From Candidatus Saganbacteria bacterium (GTDB taxonomy: Bacteria > Margulisbacteria > WOR-1 > JAPLLA01): a DNA stretch of 52,073 nt. The stretch spans positions 1 through 52,073 of the forward strand of contig JAPLLA010000018.1 in assembly GCA_026387795.1 (NCBI GenBank). The letters run 5' to 3'. Both the position numbers and the translations under genes were made by a program. The first letter of the stretch is position 1. The number at the start of each line of letters is the position of its first letter. The notes beneath the pieces were generated by a model. That model was not told where the DNA came from. It did not search any database and saw nothing but the letters and a program-made list of their open reading frames with translations. Of this stretch, positions 15,563 through 24,712 are shown piece by piece.

Positions 15563-16695
15563 ATTAAAGAAAAATAAATACCAATAAGCTTTTCTGCTAT
15601 GTTTTCCGCAGAAAAATCTCTCTGGGCATTTAGTCTCGCATTCTCCGACATCCGCTCTTTTAATTCCGGATTAAACAGTATTTCCAAACATTTGTCCGCA
15701 AAAACACTTTTATCTTCCGGTACCAAAAAACCATCTTCCCCATTTACTACACTATTAGATACTCCTGCTTCATCGACAACCACAACCGGCAGCCCTACTG
15801 CTTTTGCTTCTGATATAACAAGCCCTTGGGTTTCGGTTTTTGACCCAAAAACAAAAACATCTCCGGCAGCGTAATAATTAAAAATTTCCGTATGGGATTG
15901 AGAGCCTGCAAAAATTACACTTGATCCAATCCCAAGTTTTTGTGCCAGGTCTTTTAGGCTTTGTTCGCCCGGTCCGCTGCCAACCAATACTAGAAATGTG
16001 TTTTCGTGTTTTTGGTGGATGAGCTGGAATGCTTCAAGAAGAAATTCGATGTTTTTTTCTTTTGTAATGCGTCCGGAGAAAACCAGGACCTGGTCCGTTG
16101 GTTTTAACCCAAGTTTTTCTCTGATTTTTGCAGGAGCCAAATCGTTAGCCCTGTCAAAATCTATTCCGCCGGGAAGAATTTCAACATTTGCGGTTATTCC
16201 ATCGCTTCTTAAATATTCTTTCATTTTTTTTGATGGAGCAAGAATCATTCTGCAGCGATTGCAGAAAAATTTTAAGTATCTAGATAGAATAGATTCGCCG
16301 GTTTTTTCCGGCAATAAAGGGACGTGATGCAGGTAATGCTTAAAAAGAGTGTGAAAGCTATAAACAAAAGGTTTTTTATAAATGCGGGCAAAAAACATGG
16401 CCAAAAGCCCAAGGCCAAAAGGAGTGTGGGAGTGAATTATGTTCGCGTCTTTTAAAACCTTTAATGCTTTGGGGTCAGTGATCCAGGGTATAGTTAAACG
16501 AAACCCTGGATAGGTGCTTGGGATAGAAGGGAGCCTAAAAATGTGAGGGGAAGTTTCATGGTGGCCTGGGTAGGAGGGGACAAATAAATAAACTTCATGC
16601 CCGGCTTTTCGCAAATACTTGGTTAAGGTGGCAACTGTTACTGTTACGCCGCTTATGTAGGGCAGGTATGAGTTGGAAAAGAAGACAATCTTCAT
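15559..16695 (-). CDS. GT4 family glycosyltransferase
   Basis: Retaining GT-B glycosyltransferase of 378 aa. The N-terminus MKIVFFSNSYLPYISGVTVT is typical of the group that includes diacylglycerol glucosyltransferases and PimB-like enzymes. Family signatures are FSGRITKEKNIEFLLEA and the C-terminal nucleotide-sugar site FGSKTETQGLVISEAKAVGLPV with its E-x7-E pattern. The acceptor cannot be read from the sequence. It follows lpxD on the same strand, with an A/T-rich inverted-repeat element between them, so a role in envelope lipid or polysaccharide assembly is likely. Confidence 0.88.
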   Translation of the reverse strand: MKIVFFSNSYLPYISGVTVTVATLTKYLRKAGHEVYLFVPSYPGHHETSPHIFRLPSIPSTYPGFRLTIPWITDPKALKVLKDANIIHSHTPFGLGLLAMFFARIYKKPFVYSFHTLFKHYLHHVPLLPEKTGESILSRYLKFFCNRCRMILAPSKKMKEYLRSDGITANVEILPGGIDFDRANDLAPAKIREKLGLKPTDQVLVFSGRITKEKNIEFLLEAFQLIHQKHENTFLVLVGSGPGEQSLKDLAQKLGIGSSVIFAGSQSHTEIFNYYAAGDVFVFGSKTETQGLVISEAKAVGLPVVVVDEAGVSNSVVNGEDGFLVPEDKSVFADKCLEILFNPELKERMSENARLNAQRDFSAENIAEKLIGIYFSLI

Positions 16696-16700
16696 AAAAG

Positions 16701-16830
16701 TAAATCCTAAATTCTAATTTCTAAATCCTAAACAAATTCAAAACCCAAATTACCAAAATCCAAAACCAGTTTAAGGGATTAGAATTTTGATATTTGATAT
16801 TGTTTAGAATTTCGGATTTAGGATTTAGAG
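16701..16830. repeat. A/T-rich inverted-repeat element, copy 1
   Basis: The left arm with TAAATCCTAAATTCTAATTT pairs with the right arm ending GGATTTAGGATTTAGA, with further matches inward (CTAAACAAATTC against GATATTGTTTAG). The right end forms the last codons and stop of lpxD. A second copy lies at 40641-40754. Confidence 0.75.
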
Positions 16831-17852
16831 TTTTTTTGTTCTAGAGCAGAAACTCTTTTATAGAGTTCCGGTAGTTTCCTGGTAAAAGCCTGTATCTCCA
16901 TGTCCTTGGCGTGGTCAATAGCAGGAAAACCGGAGACCAAAGAACCCGCAGGAAGGCTTTTTGTTACGCCTGCTTTTCCCATTATTATGGAATTGTCTCC
17001 TACAGAGACGTGGCCGTTAAAACCAACCATGCCGCCTATTTGTACGTGGTTACCAATCTCCACGCTCCCTGCAAAGCCAACTAAAGCTACCACGGCGCAA
17101 TTTTCTCCTATTTTACAATTGTGGGCAATGTGGACAAGGCAGTCGATCTTGGTCCCCTTTTTTATAATGGTTGCGCCAAGGGTTCCCCTGGCGACAATGG
17201 TATTGGCATAAATTTCAACATCGTCTTCTATGACCACCCTACCGATCTGCGGAATTTTGGTGAATTTTTCTTTTTCCGGTGCAAATCCATAACCATCAAC
17301 GCCAATCACCACTCCAGAATGCAAAATAACATTGTTGCCTAAAAAGCAGTCATGATAAACGGTTGCATGGGGATGAATAACACAAGCGTTGCCGAGCTTA
17401 GAATTTTCTCCTATAAAAGCATGGGCGCAAAGAAGGGTCCCTTTACCAATACTTACATTATCCTCAATTACCACATAAGGTCCCACGGAAACATCTTTGC
17501 CCAATTTTACTTTTTTACCAATGATTGCGGTTTTGTGTTTTCCCTTGGGGCATTTCTTACCGGGTGCAAATAAGGGAAGGATTTTTGCCATGGCAGACCT
17601 GCCGTTTTTAACAAATAAACAAGGGGCAGTATTTTCGGTTTTTTCTCCTTCAATTACAAAAGCAGAAGCATTGATAGAAGAGAAGGTTTTAAGCATGTTG
17701 CGGTCAAGAATAAAAACCAGAGAGCCTTTTTGCGCTTCTTCCGGAGAAGTAACGGTGCTGATTTCGGTTGCACCATTGCCAGAAAGAATCCCATTTACCA
17801 AGCTGGCAAGGTCAGAAAGCTTAATCTTTTTATTTTTCTTTGTTAAGCTCAT
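16818..17852 (-). CDS. lpxD: UDP-3-O-acylglucosamine N-acyltransferase
   Basis: Third step of lipid A synthesis, so the cell probably makes an LPS-type outer membrane. An N-terminal uridine-binding domain is followed by a left-handed beta-helix of hexapeptide repeats, such as GKDVSVGPYVVIEDNVSIGK, and the motif LVHIAHNCKIGENC, which contains the catalytic-type histidine. The track starts within ompH; the ATG at 17850-17852 gives MSLTKKNKKIKL and 344 aa, overlapping ompH by 23 bases. The C-terminal residues NSKS come from the inverted-repeat element. The ompH-lpxD order is the common one. Confidence 0.93.
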   Translation of the reverse strand: MSLTKKNKKIKLSDLASLVNGILSGNGATEISTVTSPEEAQKGSLVFILDRNMLKTFSSINASAFVIEGEKTENTAPCLFVKNGRSAMAKILPLFAPGKKCPKGKHKTAIIGKKVKLGKDVSVGPYVVIEDNVSIGKGTLLCAHAFIGENSKLGNACVIHPHATVYHDCFLGNNVILHSGVVIGVDGYGFAPEKEKFTKIPQIGRVVIEDDVEIYANTIVARGTLGATIIKKGTKIDCLVHIAHNCKIGENCAVVALVGFAGSVEIGNHVQIGGMVGFNGHVSVGDNSIIMGKAGVTKSLPAGSLVSGFPAIDHAKDMEIQAFTRKLPELYKRVSALEQKNSKS

Positions 17853-18312
17853 TGACGACCATTTCACTGATGTCCATGCCGCCGTAAATGACAACCTGCT
17901 TATCGAGCACCATTTCCAGTCCCAGGTTTTTGGCGACTTTTTTTACCGCCGAGAGGATCTGCATTTGCAGTCTGGTGGTTAAAAGTTCGTTGGTCCTAAG
18001 CAGATTTTCCCTTTTTGGGGAAAGATCTTTTTCCAATTCCTCTTTCATCTTTTCCAGCTCAATCTTGGTTTTACCGGATTTTTCCGCTTCTTCCAATTTC
18101 TTTTGGCTCTTTTCAAAATCTTTTCTGAATTCTTCTTCGGATTTTTTTAGTTCATCTTGGGCTTTATCGGTTTCTTTAAACGATTTAAATACTTTTTGGA
18201 CGTCGATGTAGCCAATGCTGTTTAAATCCGCATCTGCGGCAAAAGCAGCTCCCCCAACGGTTAAAATGAAAACAAAAAGAAAAAAGGCCACGATTAATTT
18301 ATTGATCTTCAC
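17830..18312 (-). CDS. OmpH/Skp family periplasmic chaperone
   Basis: 160 aa with a signal peptide ending GGAAFAA. The mature start IGYIDVQKVFKSFKETDKAQ is the family hallmark, followed by a long charged coiled coil (about residues 55-115) and the C-terminal strand LEMVLDKQVVIYGGMDIS. Skp-type proteins hold unfolded outer-membrane proteins in the periplasm. It starts with GTG after AAGGAGGG, and a TGCTATAAT extended -10 box lies upstream. First gene before lpxD. Confidence 0.92.
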   Translation of the reverse strand: MKINKLIVAFFLFVFILTVGGAAFAADADLNSIGYIDVQKVFKSFKETDKAQDELKKSEEEFRKDFEKSQKKLEEAEKSGKTKIELEKMKEELEKDLSPKRENLLRTNELLTTRLQMQILSAVKKVAKNLGLEMVLDKQVVIYGGMDISEMVVNELNKEK

Positions 18313-18345
18313 TGTACACCCTCCTTAGCAAAATAATTAAGGGGG

Positions 18346-18354
18346 ATTATAGCA
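18346..18354 (-). promoter_or_regulatory. Extended -10 promoter of ompH-lpxD
   Basis: Minus strand TGC-TATAAT is an extended -10 element. No good -35 hexamer is visible 16-18 bp upstream, as is usual for this promoter type. Confidence 0.5.
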
Positions 18355-18409
18355 CAAACTGGGCGTTAAAGGCAGAACAAATTTTTAATTACATCCCTGG
18401 ATTTTGGTA

Positions 18410-19567
18410 TTAGAAATCCGCGTCCACTGTAGCATTCCATCCTGAGGCGGAATGATAAGTAGTAATGGCAAGCGCAATTGCTGGCTCCCGGCCCTTTCCC
18501 ATGGCTTCTAATGCTGCACAGTAAAGAGTGCCAACTGTTTCTGAATGAACTAAAGGTTCTAGAGCTGCTTTTAGTTGACCGGCGATAACTTCTTCTTTTC
18601 CGCTTACTATCCCTTTTAGCCACTGGTCAAATGGCGGGGAAGATTTAGTTGCTTTTGCTGCTTTGGGGATTATAGCTGCCAGTGCTTCTAATGGGAGTGC
18701 TTCAAGCATAACCGGTTTTCCCAAAGCAAAAAGCTTTTCCATGTCAACCAGGACTTCGTCGGAAAGCCCGGGGAGCAAAGAATAGGATGTGGTTGTTAAT
18801 TGTAAAACATGGGCGTGGAGGCTGGCTTCTACTATAGCAATAACCTCTGCTTGCGCTGCACGGTTTTGTTGTGGCAATAGAGCAAGATCAGCAGGAGAAG
18901 CAAAAACCGCAATTATTGGAGCGGATAAATTTACCAGGAAACCATCCGGACGGATGGCTTTTAGCCGCTTAAATGCAGCTTTCCGGGTCCCCTTGAAAGC
19001 CTTATCAGGAGGATCGTTTATTAACCCTTCTAATTTGTCAGCCGAAGAGATAGCTGGGATAGCATGAAAAACATCGGATAGGCGAAGCTGTGCAACATCA
19101 AAAGCGCTTCTTTTTTCCAGCTCTTTCACTGCTTCTACTATTTTATCCTTAGCAAGGACTGCATCTTTTAAGACGTGATAAATATCTGCAACCGTAGTTT
19201 GCGGGTGCTGTACAAAAGCCTTAAAACTTTCAACCTCACTGAGGTTTAGAGTAAGAACCCCTTCGCCGGGACTCGCCAAATCAGCCGCGTTTTTTGCGGA
19301 AGAAGCAGCTCTAAGTATTGGGACCAGGTCAAGAGGATCTGTAGCTTCTATAGAAGTTATGCCTAACCTGCTCAAATGAAAAGCAGTCAGCCTGCTCCAC
19401 GGGATTTTTTTACCTTGCGCATAGAGGCCGTCTTCGCCAACACTTACTTTTTTGGGTTCCGATAAAACAATATTCCAAGCTGTACGATTTATTCCCCACC
19501 CAGGAACCGCCCGGGAGGGCCCTACTCTATTTCTAGGCAGGCCGGTTTCAAAGATTATTGTGGACAT
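18410..19567 (-). CDS. Orphan 385-aa protein with sigma-28-like promoter
   Basis: No recognised family, no signal peptide and no membrane segment. Beyond about residue 60 the protein is mainly helical and Ala/Leu-rich, which might indicate helical repeats. The N-terminus is MSTIIFETGLPRNRVGPSR. The ATG follows AAAGGAG at good spacing. A strong sigma-28-like box lies directly upstream, next to the mnmG stop codon. It is a single-gene unit between mnmG and the ompH-lpxD operon. Confidence 0.65.
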   Translation of the reverse strand: MSTIIFETGLPRNRVGPSRAVPGWGINRTAWNIVLSEPKKVSVGEDGLYAQGKKIPWSRLTAFHLSRLGITSIEATDPLDLVPILRAASSAKNAADLASPGEGVLTLNLSEVESFKAFVQHPQTTVADIYHVLKDAVLAKDKIVEAVKELEKRSAFDVAQLRLSDVFHAIPAISSADKLEGLINDPPDKAFKGTRKAAFKRLKAIRPDGFLVNLSAPIIAVFASPADLALLPQQNRAAQAEVIAIVEASLHAHVLQLTTTSYSLLPGLSDEVLVDMEKLFALGKPVMLEALPLEALAAIIPKAAKATKSSPPFDQWLKGIVSGKEEVIAGQLKAALEPLVHSETVGTLYCAALEAMGKGREPAIALAITTYHSASGWNATVDADF

Positions 19568-19595
19568 GTTGTTTCTCCTTTTACGTTACTTATCT

Positions 19596-19623
19596 TTATC
19601 GGGAGATGGTAAGGGAAATTTCA
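19596..19623 (-). promoter_or_regulatory. Sigma-28-like promoter of the 385-aa orphan gene
   Basis: Minus strand TGAAA (19619-19623), a 15-bp spacer and CCCGATAA (19596-19603). The last seven bases equal the FliA -10 element. Confidence 0.7.
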
Positions 19624-19624
19624 G

Positions 19625-21439
19625 TTAAGAAGAGATTTTTACGGGCAAAGATTTGCCTCGCATATGAGCTTCAAGGTGGATTAAAAGTACCGAAACATCG
19701 GCAGGGGATACTCCTGCGATTCTTGATGCTTGACCAATTGATATGGGTTGGATCCGATCTAGTTTTTGCTGGGCTTCTCTGCAAAGCCCGCTTAATTTTG
19801 AGTAATCAATATCCGGCGGGAGTCTTTTGTCCTCAATCTTTTTAAATTTTTCGATCTGCAGCATCTGCCGCTTGATGTAGCCATCGTATTTTACTTCTAT
19901 TTCTGCTGTTTCAAGTATTTCAGGCCGTGCTTTTTCCGGCTCGCCGCTTTTTAAATACTTAACAGCTTCTTCCAATGCCTCTTTTTTCTTTTGAAAAGCT
20001 AGATATCTTTCTTCTGAAATCAATCCGAATTGATGCCCTTTTTCGGTGAGCCTTGAATCTGCATTATCCTGTCTTAAAACTAACCGATATTCTGATCTGG
20101 AAGTCAACATCCGATATGGTTCGTCGATCTCTTTGGTAATGAGATCATCGATCAAAGTGCCGATATAGCCCTCTTCTCTCCCGAGAATCAAAGGTTCTTT
20201 TTCTTTAACCTTCATCGCAGCGTTTATTCCTGCAACAAGCCCTTGTGCGGCAGCTTCTTCATATCCAGAGGTTCCGTTGATCTGCCCAGCAAGGAATAGA
20301 CCAGAGATCTCCCGGGTTTCTAATGTGTGGTGAAGTTGAACAGGTGGGACAAAATCATATTCCACCGCATACCCAGGACGAATAAATTCTACTTGCTCCA
20401 GTCCAGGCATGGTTCTTAGAAATGCTAGTTGTACATCTTCTGGAAGAGAGGTAGACATTCCTTGCGCATACATCTCTAGTGTATTTCTTCCAGTAGGTTC
20501 AATAAAACAGAGGTGTTGTTTTTTCTCTGGGAATCTCACTACTTTATCCTCAATGGACGGACAATATCTTGGTCCCACGCCTTTGATTACGCCCTGGAAA
20601 AGAGGGGAGCGATCCAGATTTGCTCGGATGATTTTATGGGTCTCTTCATGTGTGTAGGTGAGATGGCAAGGAACTTGCGGCAGGCCCAAAACCGGATTAT
20701 CCGGCACATTTTTATATCCGTAATTTTGATACTCCCAGATAAAAGAGAACATTTTTGGCGGTTCATCGCCTGGCTGGACCACCATTTTTGAAAAATCAAT
20801 ACTTCTGCGATTTAATCTGGCCGGAGTTCCGGTTTTTAATCTTCCAATTTTGAAACCAAGCTTTCTTAAACTATCAGACAATCCCACCGCAGCAGCTTCA
20901 CCGTATCTCCCGGATGGAACATGTTTCAATCCGACATGAATTAAACCATTCAAAAAAGTTCCGGTGGTAATAACAACGGTTTTTCCTCTATAAAGCACGT
21001 CCAAACTTGTCCTTACTCCAGTAATTTGTTTCCCTTCAGATAAAACTTCAACTACTTCACCTTGCATCAAATCCAAATTCTCTTGGGTTTCAAGTGTCAG
21101 CTTCATAATTGAGTGGTAATCGATACGGTCAGACTGTGCACGAAGTGCCCAGACTGCAGGACCTTTGGTAGTATTAAGCATTTTCATCTGCAGAAAGGTT
21201 CTATCCGTAGCAATCCCGATTTCCCCACCCAACGCATCCACTTCCCGCACCAATTGGCTTTTTGCAGGCCCACCCACAGCAGGGTTACAGGACATAAATG
21301 CCACTGTATCTATATGTAAGGTAAGGAGCAGTGTTTTACATCCAAGGCGCGCAGAGGCTAAAGCAGCTTCAATTCCTGCATGGCCTGCGCCAACCACAAT
21401 TACATCATATTCTTTGGATTTTTCCATATAATTTTCCAT
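19625..21439 (-). CDS. mnmG: tRNA uridine 5-carboxymethylaminomethyl modification enzyme MnmG
   Basis: FAD enzyme that, with MnmE, modifies U34 of certain tRNAs. The dinucleotide-binding motif [21 protein letters not shown] lies at the N-terminus. [35 protein letters not shown] and [13 protein letters not shown] are invariant family stretches. The length of 604 aa is slightly short for the family. The ATG at 21437-21439 has an in-frame ATG alternative four codons downstream. It follows an AAA ATPase gene at four bases, so it probably depends on upstream transcription. Confidence 0.97.
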   Translation of the reverse strand: MENYMEKSKEYDVIVVGAGHAGIEAALASARLGCKTLLLTLHIDTVAFMSCNPAVGGPAKSQLVREVDALGGEIGIATDRTFLQMKMLNTTKGPAVWALRAQSDRIDYHSIMKLTLETQENLDLMQGEVVEVLSEGKQITGVRTSLDVLYRGKTVVITTGTFLNGLIHVGLKHVPSGRYGEAAAVGLSDSLRKLGFKIGRLKTGTPARLNRRSIDFSKMVVQPGDEPPKMFSFIWEYQNYGYKNVPDNPVLGLPQVPCHLTYTHEETHKIIRANLDRSPLFQGVIKGVGPRYCPSIEDKVVRFPEKKQHLCFIEPTGRNTLEMYAQGMSTSLPEDVQLAFLRTMPGLEQVEFIRPGYAVEYDFVPPVQLHHTLETREISGLFLAGQINGTSGYEEAAAQGLVAGINAAMKVKEKEPLILGREEGYIGTLIDDLITKEIDEPYRMLTSRSEYRLVLRQDNADSRLTEKGHQFGLISEERYLAFQKKKEALEEAVKYLKSGEPEKARPEILETAEIEVKYDGYIKRQMLQIEKFKKIEDKRLPPDIDYSKLSGLCREAQQKLDRIQPISIGQASRIAGVSPADVSVLLIHLEAHMRGKSLPVKISS

Positions 21440-21442
21440 AGA

Positions 21443-22417
21443 CTAAAAAGCAGCTTCTAATAATGGGTCAGCAATAGAATAAGCATGATCTTTCTTTTCT
21501 ACAAAACCATAGGCGATCAGCCTTTTTAACATTGTATAAAGCTGTTTATCTGAAATATTTGTCGCCTTTTTAATCTTTTCCCATTTTCCATCTTTTTTTA
21601 TAGCTTTTATAATGCGCGTATATTGTTTTTCTGCCCGGACCGCAAATTTAAGGAACTCATCTTTTACTATATATTTCCCTTCTTCTATGGTTTTGTGAAG
21701 GGCTTCTTTGTGTGAAGAGCGAAGACGGTGCCAACCATATTTTGTCAACCATCCGATAATCCCGTCCAGATTATTTATAGCGTCCCTGGCTTCTTCCTCT
21801 TTTAAATTTACCTTTGCCTGCTTTGCTCCTTGGTGCAAAAAAAGGGAAGACCCCTCTTTTTCCAGGCGGTGGGTTTGAAGTTCAAAAACCGCTCTTCCGT
21901 ATAAAGGAGCCTTTGCATTATCTTTGCCCAAAAAATGCATTAACATCCCGACCTCTGAACCGGAAAGGACTATTTTTATGTTTGGGTAGTTGTCGTAAAT
22001 ATAGGCCAAGGTGTTATCTAGATGAATTTTTTTTAGAAGTTGGACCTCATCTATAACCAGTGTGATTTTATGTTTATTTAGAAAGTCCAATCCTTCTTTA
22101 ATAAAAGCAAAAGAAACCTCCAATCCTTTTACAGAAACCTTTCTTATGCTGAAAGGGCTTAGCTTTTTCACTTCTTCCTCAAGCTTGTTTTCAAAGTCTG
22201 CACGCGATTGGATGTCCCGGCCGTCAATCCAGACATATTTTCTCTTAAGGGAGTGGAGGACTACTCGTATAAGGCTGGTTTTCCCGGTTCTTCGGAGCCC
22301 GTATACAACAATTAAAGGGGTGACCTTGTCTTGCAGCGCATTTTTGAGTTCTTCTTGCAATACCTCATAATTAAAAAAATCGCCCTTGTTTTGTTTGACC
22401 TGAGGGGAAAAATACAT
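21443..22417 (-). CDS. AAA ATPase, archaeal-ATPase type
   Basis: P-loop ATPase of 324 aa, of the family common in archaea and scattered in bacteria. Walker A is GLRRTGKTS (about residues 41-49), Walker B is TLVIDEVQLL, and LSGSEVGML is the sensor region. The C-terminus contains a winged-helix-like stretch (KATNISDKQLYTMLKRLIAYG), which could bind DNA. The start follows AAAGGAGG. Two identical palindromes 20 bp apart lie just upstream, so autoregulation is plausible. Role unknown; such genes behave as accessory elements. Confidence 0.85.
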   Translation of the reverse strand: MYFSPQVKQNKGDFFNYEVLQEELKNALQDKVTPLIVVYGLRRTGKTSLIRVVLHSLKRKYVWIDGRDIQSRADFENKLEEEVKKLSPFSIRKVSVKGLEVSFAFIKEGLDFLNKHKITLVIDEVQLLKKIHLDNTLAYIYDNYPNIKIVLSGSEVGMLMHFLGKDNAKAPLYGRAVFELQTHRLEKEGSSLFLHQGAKQAKVNLKEEEARDAINNLDGIIGWLTKYGWHRLRSSHKEALHKTIEEGKYIVKDEFLKFAVRAEKQYTRIIKAIKKDGKWEKIKKATNISDKQLYTMLKRLIAYGFVEKKDHAYSIADPLLEAAF

Positions 22418-22451
22418 GATAATTTGCCTCCTTTTGGGTTTTGGCTGTACA

Positions 22452-22487
22452 TGTAAGTAGCTTACACATAGTGTAAGTAGCTTACAC
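22452..22487. promoter_or_regulatory. Tandem palindromic operators upstream of the AAA ATPase gene
   Basis: TGTAAGTAGCTTACA occurs at 22452-22466 and 22472-22486, centres exactly 20 bp (about two helical turns) apart. Each is a 6+6 bp inverted repeat around a 3-bp centre. The spacing suits cooperative binding of two dimers. Confidence 0.65.
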
Positions 22488-22553
22488 TATGGTATTTTAG
22501 GTGTCAAGGCCACGGGGCATTGGACAAGTATTATCCAAGAGGTTAACGGCTCG

Positions 22554-23312
22554 CTAAACTTTCCCTCTTATCATCCCTTGCTGTTCTTTTAGCGCTTCCC
22601 AAACCATATTTGAAATGAGGCCATAAAACGGCTGGGAATTGCCGGATTTTTGGCAAGTTTTTACGGTTTCAATATACTGCAGACGGATTGTCGGAGGGAT
22701 TATCGTGATAACATAGCCAGCCTGAAGAAGAGCTAGGTTTAAGAGTAATCTGGCGACACGTCCATTCCCATCGATAAAAGGATGGATATTTACTAGTTTG
22801 CAGTGAAGCCAGGCTGCAAATTCTATTGGATGAAGTTTTTTTTGCATAACAGGCATTTCTTTCGCAAATTCACTCATTAACGCTGGCACTGTTTGGGGAG
22901 TTGGGAAAACATCGTCAGTTCCAGAAACAAATACCTGGACCTGGCGGTATTTTCCGGCATTGTCCTCGTCGATCTTTTCATAAAACAGATGATGTGTTTT
23001 TAAAATGGCTTGTTCGGAGATCCCCTTCTTCTTTTCCACAAGCGCATAGATGAAATCATAAGCCAAGGCATGTCCCAATGCTTCAAGATGGTCTTTTAAA
23101 GGCTTTCCGCCAATTGTAATGCCATCTTCAATTACTACCTTGGTTTCAGATTCAGTCAAAGAGTTCCCTTCAATATTATTACTGGTGTAGGTTAAATTGA
23201 TCTTGTAGTATTCTTTGAGTTGGGAAATTACGGGGCCTGGAAAAGGCCGAAAAGCATCCAGCTCTTTTTTAAGCAGCTCACATTCTTTAATCTTGTTCTC
23301 AAATTCAAACAT
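22554..23312 (-). CDS. Fic family protein (likely AMP transferase)
   Basis: Fic proteins attach AMP or related groups to target proteins. The catalytic motif HPFIDGNGRVAR matches HPFx(D/E)GNGRxxR exactly. An N-terminal SNNIEG matches the inhibitory (S/T)xxxE(G/N) motif, so this looks like a self-inhibited class II Fic of 252 aa. The track start lies inside pyrH on the other strand; MFEFENKIKECELLKK at 23310-23312 is preferred, seven bases after TATAAT. It has no obvious antitoxin partner, as expected when the inhibitory helix is in the same chain. Confidence 0.9.
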   Translation of the reverse strand: MFEFENKIKECELLKKELDAFRPFPGPVISQLKEYYKINLTYTSNNIEGNSLTESETKVVIEDGITIGGKPLKDHLEALGHALAYDFIYALVEKKKGISEQAILKTHHLFYEKIDEDNAGKYRQVQVFVSGTDDVFPTPQTVPALMSEFAKEMPVMQKKLHPIEFAAWLHCKLVNIHPFIDGNGRVARLLLNLALLQAGYVITIIPPTIRLQYIETVKTCQKSGNSQPFYGLISNMVWEALKEQQGMIRGKV

Positions 23313-23319
23313 TATTGAT

Positions 23320-23325
23320 ATTATA
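23320..23325 (-). promoter_or_regulatory. -10 box of the fic gene
   Basis: Minus strand TATAAT, seven bases before the ATG, with no Shine-Dalgarno. The -35 is weak (TCAAGT at 17 bp). Initiation would fall on or next to the A of ATG. Confidence 0.45.
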
Positions 23326-23354
23326 ACATAATTTTGGATAGTACTTGACGACGT

Positions 23355-23383
23355 TTGCGCTCCCCCTCTGGCAGTGGTATAAT
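23355..23383 (+). promoter_or_regulatory. Putative sigma-70 promoter of the pyrH operon
   Basis: TTGCGC (23355-23360), a 17-bp spacer and a perfect TATAAT (23378-23383), ten bases before the pyrH ATG. The intervening TCCTCCTGTT is pyrimidine-rich and cannot act as a Shine-Dalgarno. Confidence 0.6.
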
Positions 23384-23393
23384 TCCTCCTGTT

Positions 23394-24137
23394 ATGCCCA
23401 AAGCAAAGTACAAAAGAATCATCTTGAAAGTCTCTGGTGAAGTATTCGGCGGTAAGCATAAAGTTGGCATTGACCCCCTTGTTTTACAAACCGTAGCCAA
23501 AGAAATCAAAAAAGCGCACCGCCACAATGTCCAAATCGCAATTGTAGTTGGCGGAGGGAACATTTTCCGAGGGATTTCCGGCGAAGGGGAAGGGATCGAC
23601 CGTTCTACTGGCGACTACATGGGCATGCTGGCAACAGTGATTAATGCTCTGGCGCTCCAAGATGTGCTGGAAAAAGAAGGAGTTTATGCCAGGGTCCAAA
23701 CTGCCATTGAAATGAAAGCAATTGCAGAGCCATTTATCCGCCGCCGTGCTATCCGCCACATGCAAAAAGGGAGAGTTGTAATACTTGCCGCAGGGACAGG
23801 GAATCCATATTTTACAACAGATACAACTGCAGCACTCCGCGCAGCAGAAATTAATGCGGACGTGGTTTTAAAAGCCACCAAAGTGGATGGGGTTTACGAC
23901 AAAGATCCATTTCTTCACAAAGACGCGAAAAAATTTCAAAAACTTTCCCACATGAATGTTTTAAAGAGAAGATTAAAAGTACTGGATGCTACAGCTGCAT
24001 CCCTTTGCATGGACAACAACATACCAATCATTGTTTTTGACTTGATGAAAAAAGGGAACATCGAACGGGTAGTCTTGGGTAAAACCGTAGGAACAATGAT
24101 CGTTTCTCCAAAAATCCCTCGACCTCGCTCGGGATAA
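23394..24137 (+). CDS. pyrH: UMP kinase
   Basis: Phosphorylates UMP to UDP; bacterial type of the amino-acid kinase family. Motifs are [47 protein letters not shown] and the uridine-site stretch [13 protein letters not shown]. The track starts 13 codons upstream inside the promoter; the ATG at 23394 (MPKAKYKRI) is right and gives 247 aa. First gene of a long plus-strand run pyrH-frr-uppS-cdsA, an order seen in many bacteria. The message is probably leaderless. Confidence 0.96.
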   Translation: MPKAKYKRIILKVSGEVFGGKHKVGIDPLVLQTVAKEIKKAHRHNVQIAIVVGGGNIFRGISGEGEGIDRSTGDYMGMLATVINALALQDVLEKEGVYARVQTAIEMKAIAEPFIRRRAIRHMQKGRVVILAAGTGNPYFTTDTTAALRAAEINADVVLKATKVDGVYDKDPFLHKDAKKFQKLSHMNVLKRRLKVLDATAASLCMDNNIPIIVFDLMKKGNIERVVLGKTVGTMIVSPKIPRPRSG

Positions 24138-24153
24138 AAACAAGGAGGCTAAA

Positions 24154-24708
24154 ATGGCAGACGCAGTACAAGATGCAGAATCAAAAATGAAAAAAGGGGT
24201 AGAAAGCACCCAGAAAAAATTTGCAGGGATCCGCACAGGCAGGGCCAACCCAAGCCTGCTTGATCCGGTCATGGTGGACTATTATGGTTCCCCTGTTCCT
24301 CTCAAGCAGCTGGCAAATGTGAGCGTCCCTGAACCGCGGATGCTAGTGGTGCAGCCTTACGATAAAGGGGCAATGAAAGACATTGAAAGAGGGATTCAAA
24401 AAGCAGATCTCGGGTTAAGCCCAATGGTAGACGGCGGAGTAATCCGGCTGCCACTCCCGGCATTAACAGAAGAAAGACGCAAAGATCTGGTAAAAGTAGT
24501 GAAAAAAGAATCAGAAGAAGGGAAGGTTGCCATTAGAAACGTCCGCAGGGACGCCATGGACACGCTCAAGGCAATGAAAGATAAAAAAGAACTTTCCGAA
24601 GACATCGTAAAAGCAAAAGAAGAGCAACTGCAAAAACTGACCACTAAATATACCGAAGAAATCGACAAGCTCTTGGCAGCAAAAGAAAAAGAGATAATGG
24701 AAGTCTAA
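24154..24708 (+). CDS. frr: Ribosome recycling factor
   Basis: Splits post-termination ribosomes together with EF-G. The 184 aa show FAGIRTGRANPSLLDPVMVD, YGSPVPLKQLANVSVPEPR and IRNVRRDAMDTLK, all invariant RRF stretches, in the two-domain helix-beta-helix arrangement. It starts after AAGGAGG, 16 bases beyond the pyrH stop. Confidence 0.98.
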   Translation: MADAVQDAESKMKKGVESTQKKFAGIRTGRANPSLLDPVMVDYYGSPVPLKQLANVSVPEPRMLVVQPYDKGAMKDIERGIQKADLGLSPMVDGGVIRLPLPALTEERRKDLVKVVKKESEEGKVAIRNVRRDAMDTLKAMKDKKELSEDIVKAKEEQLQKLTTKYTEEIDKLLAAKEKEIMEV

Positions 24709-24712
24709 AACC

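Noticed and set aside
22452-22487. CRISPR-like array
   Set aside because: Only two repeat units, palindromic and 20 bp apart, with no spacers and no cas genes; operators explain it better.
23345-23383. TTGACG as the -35 of pyrH
   Set aside because: The distance to TATAAT is 27 bp, too long; TTGCGC at 17 bp fits.
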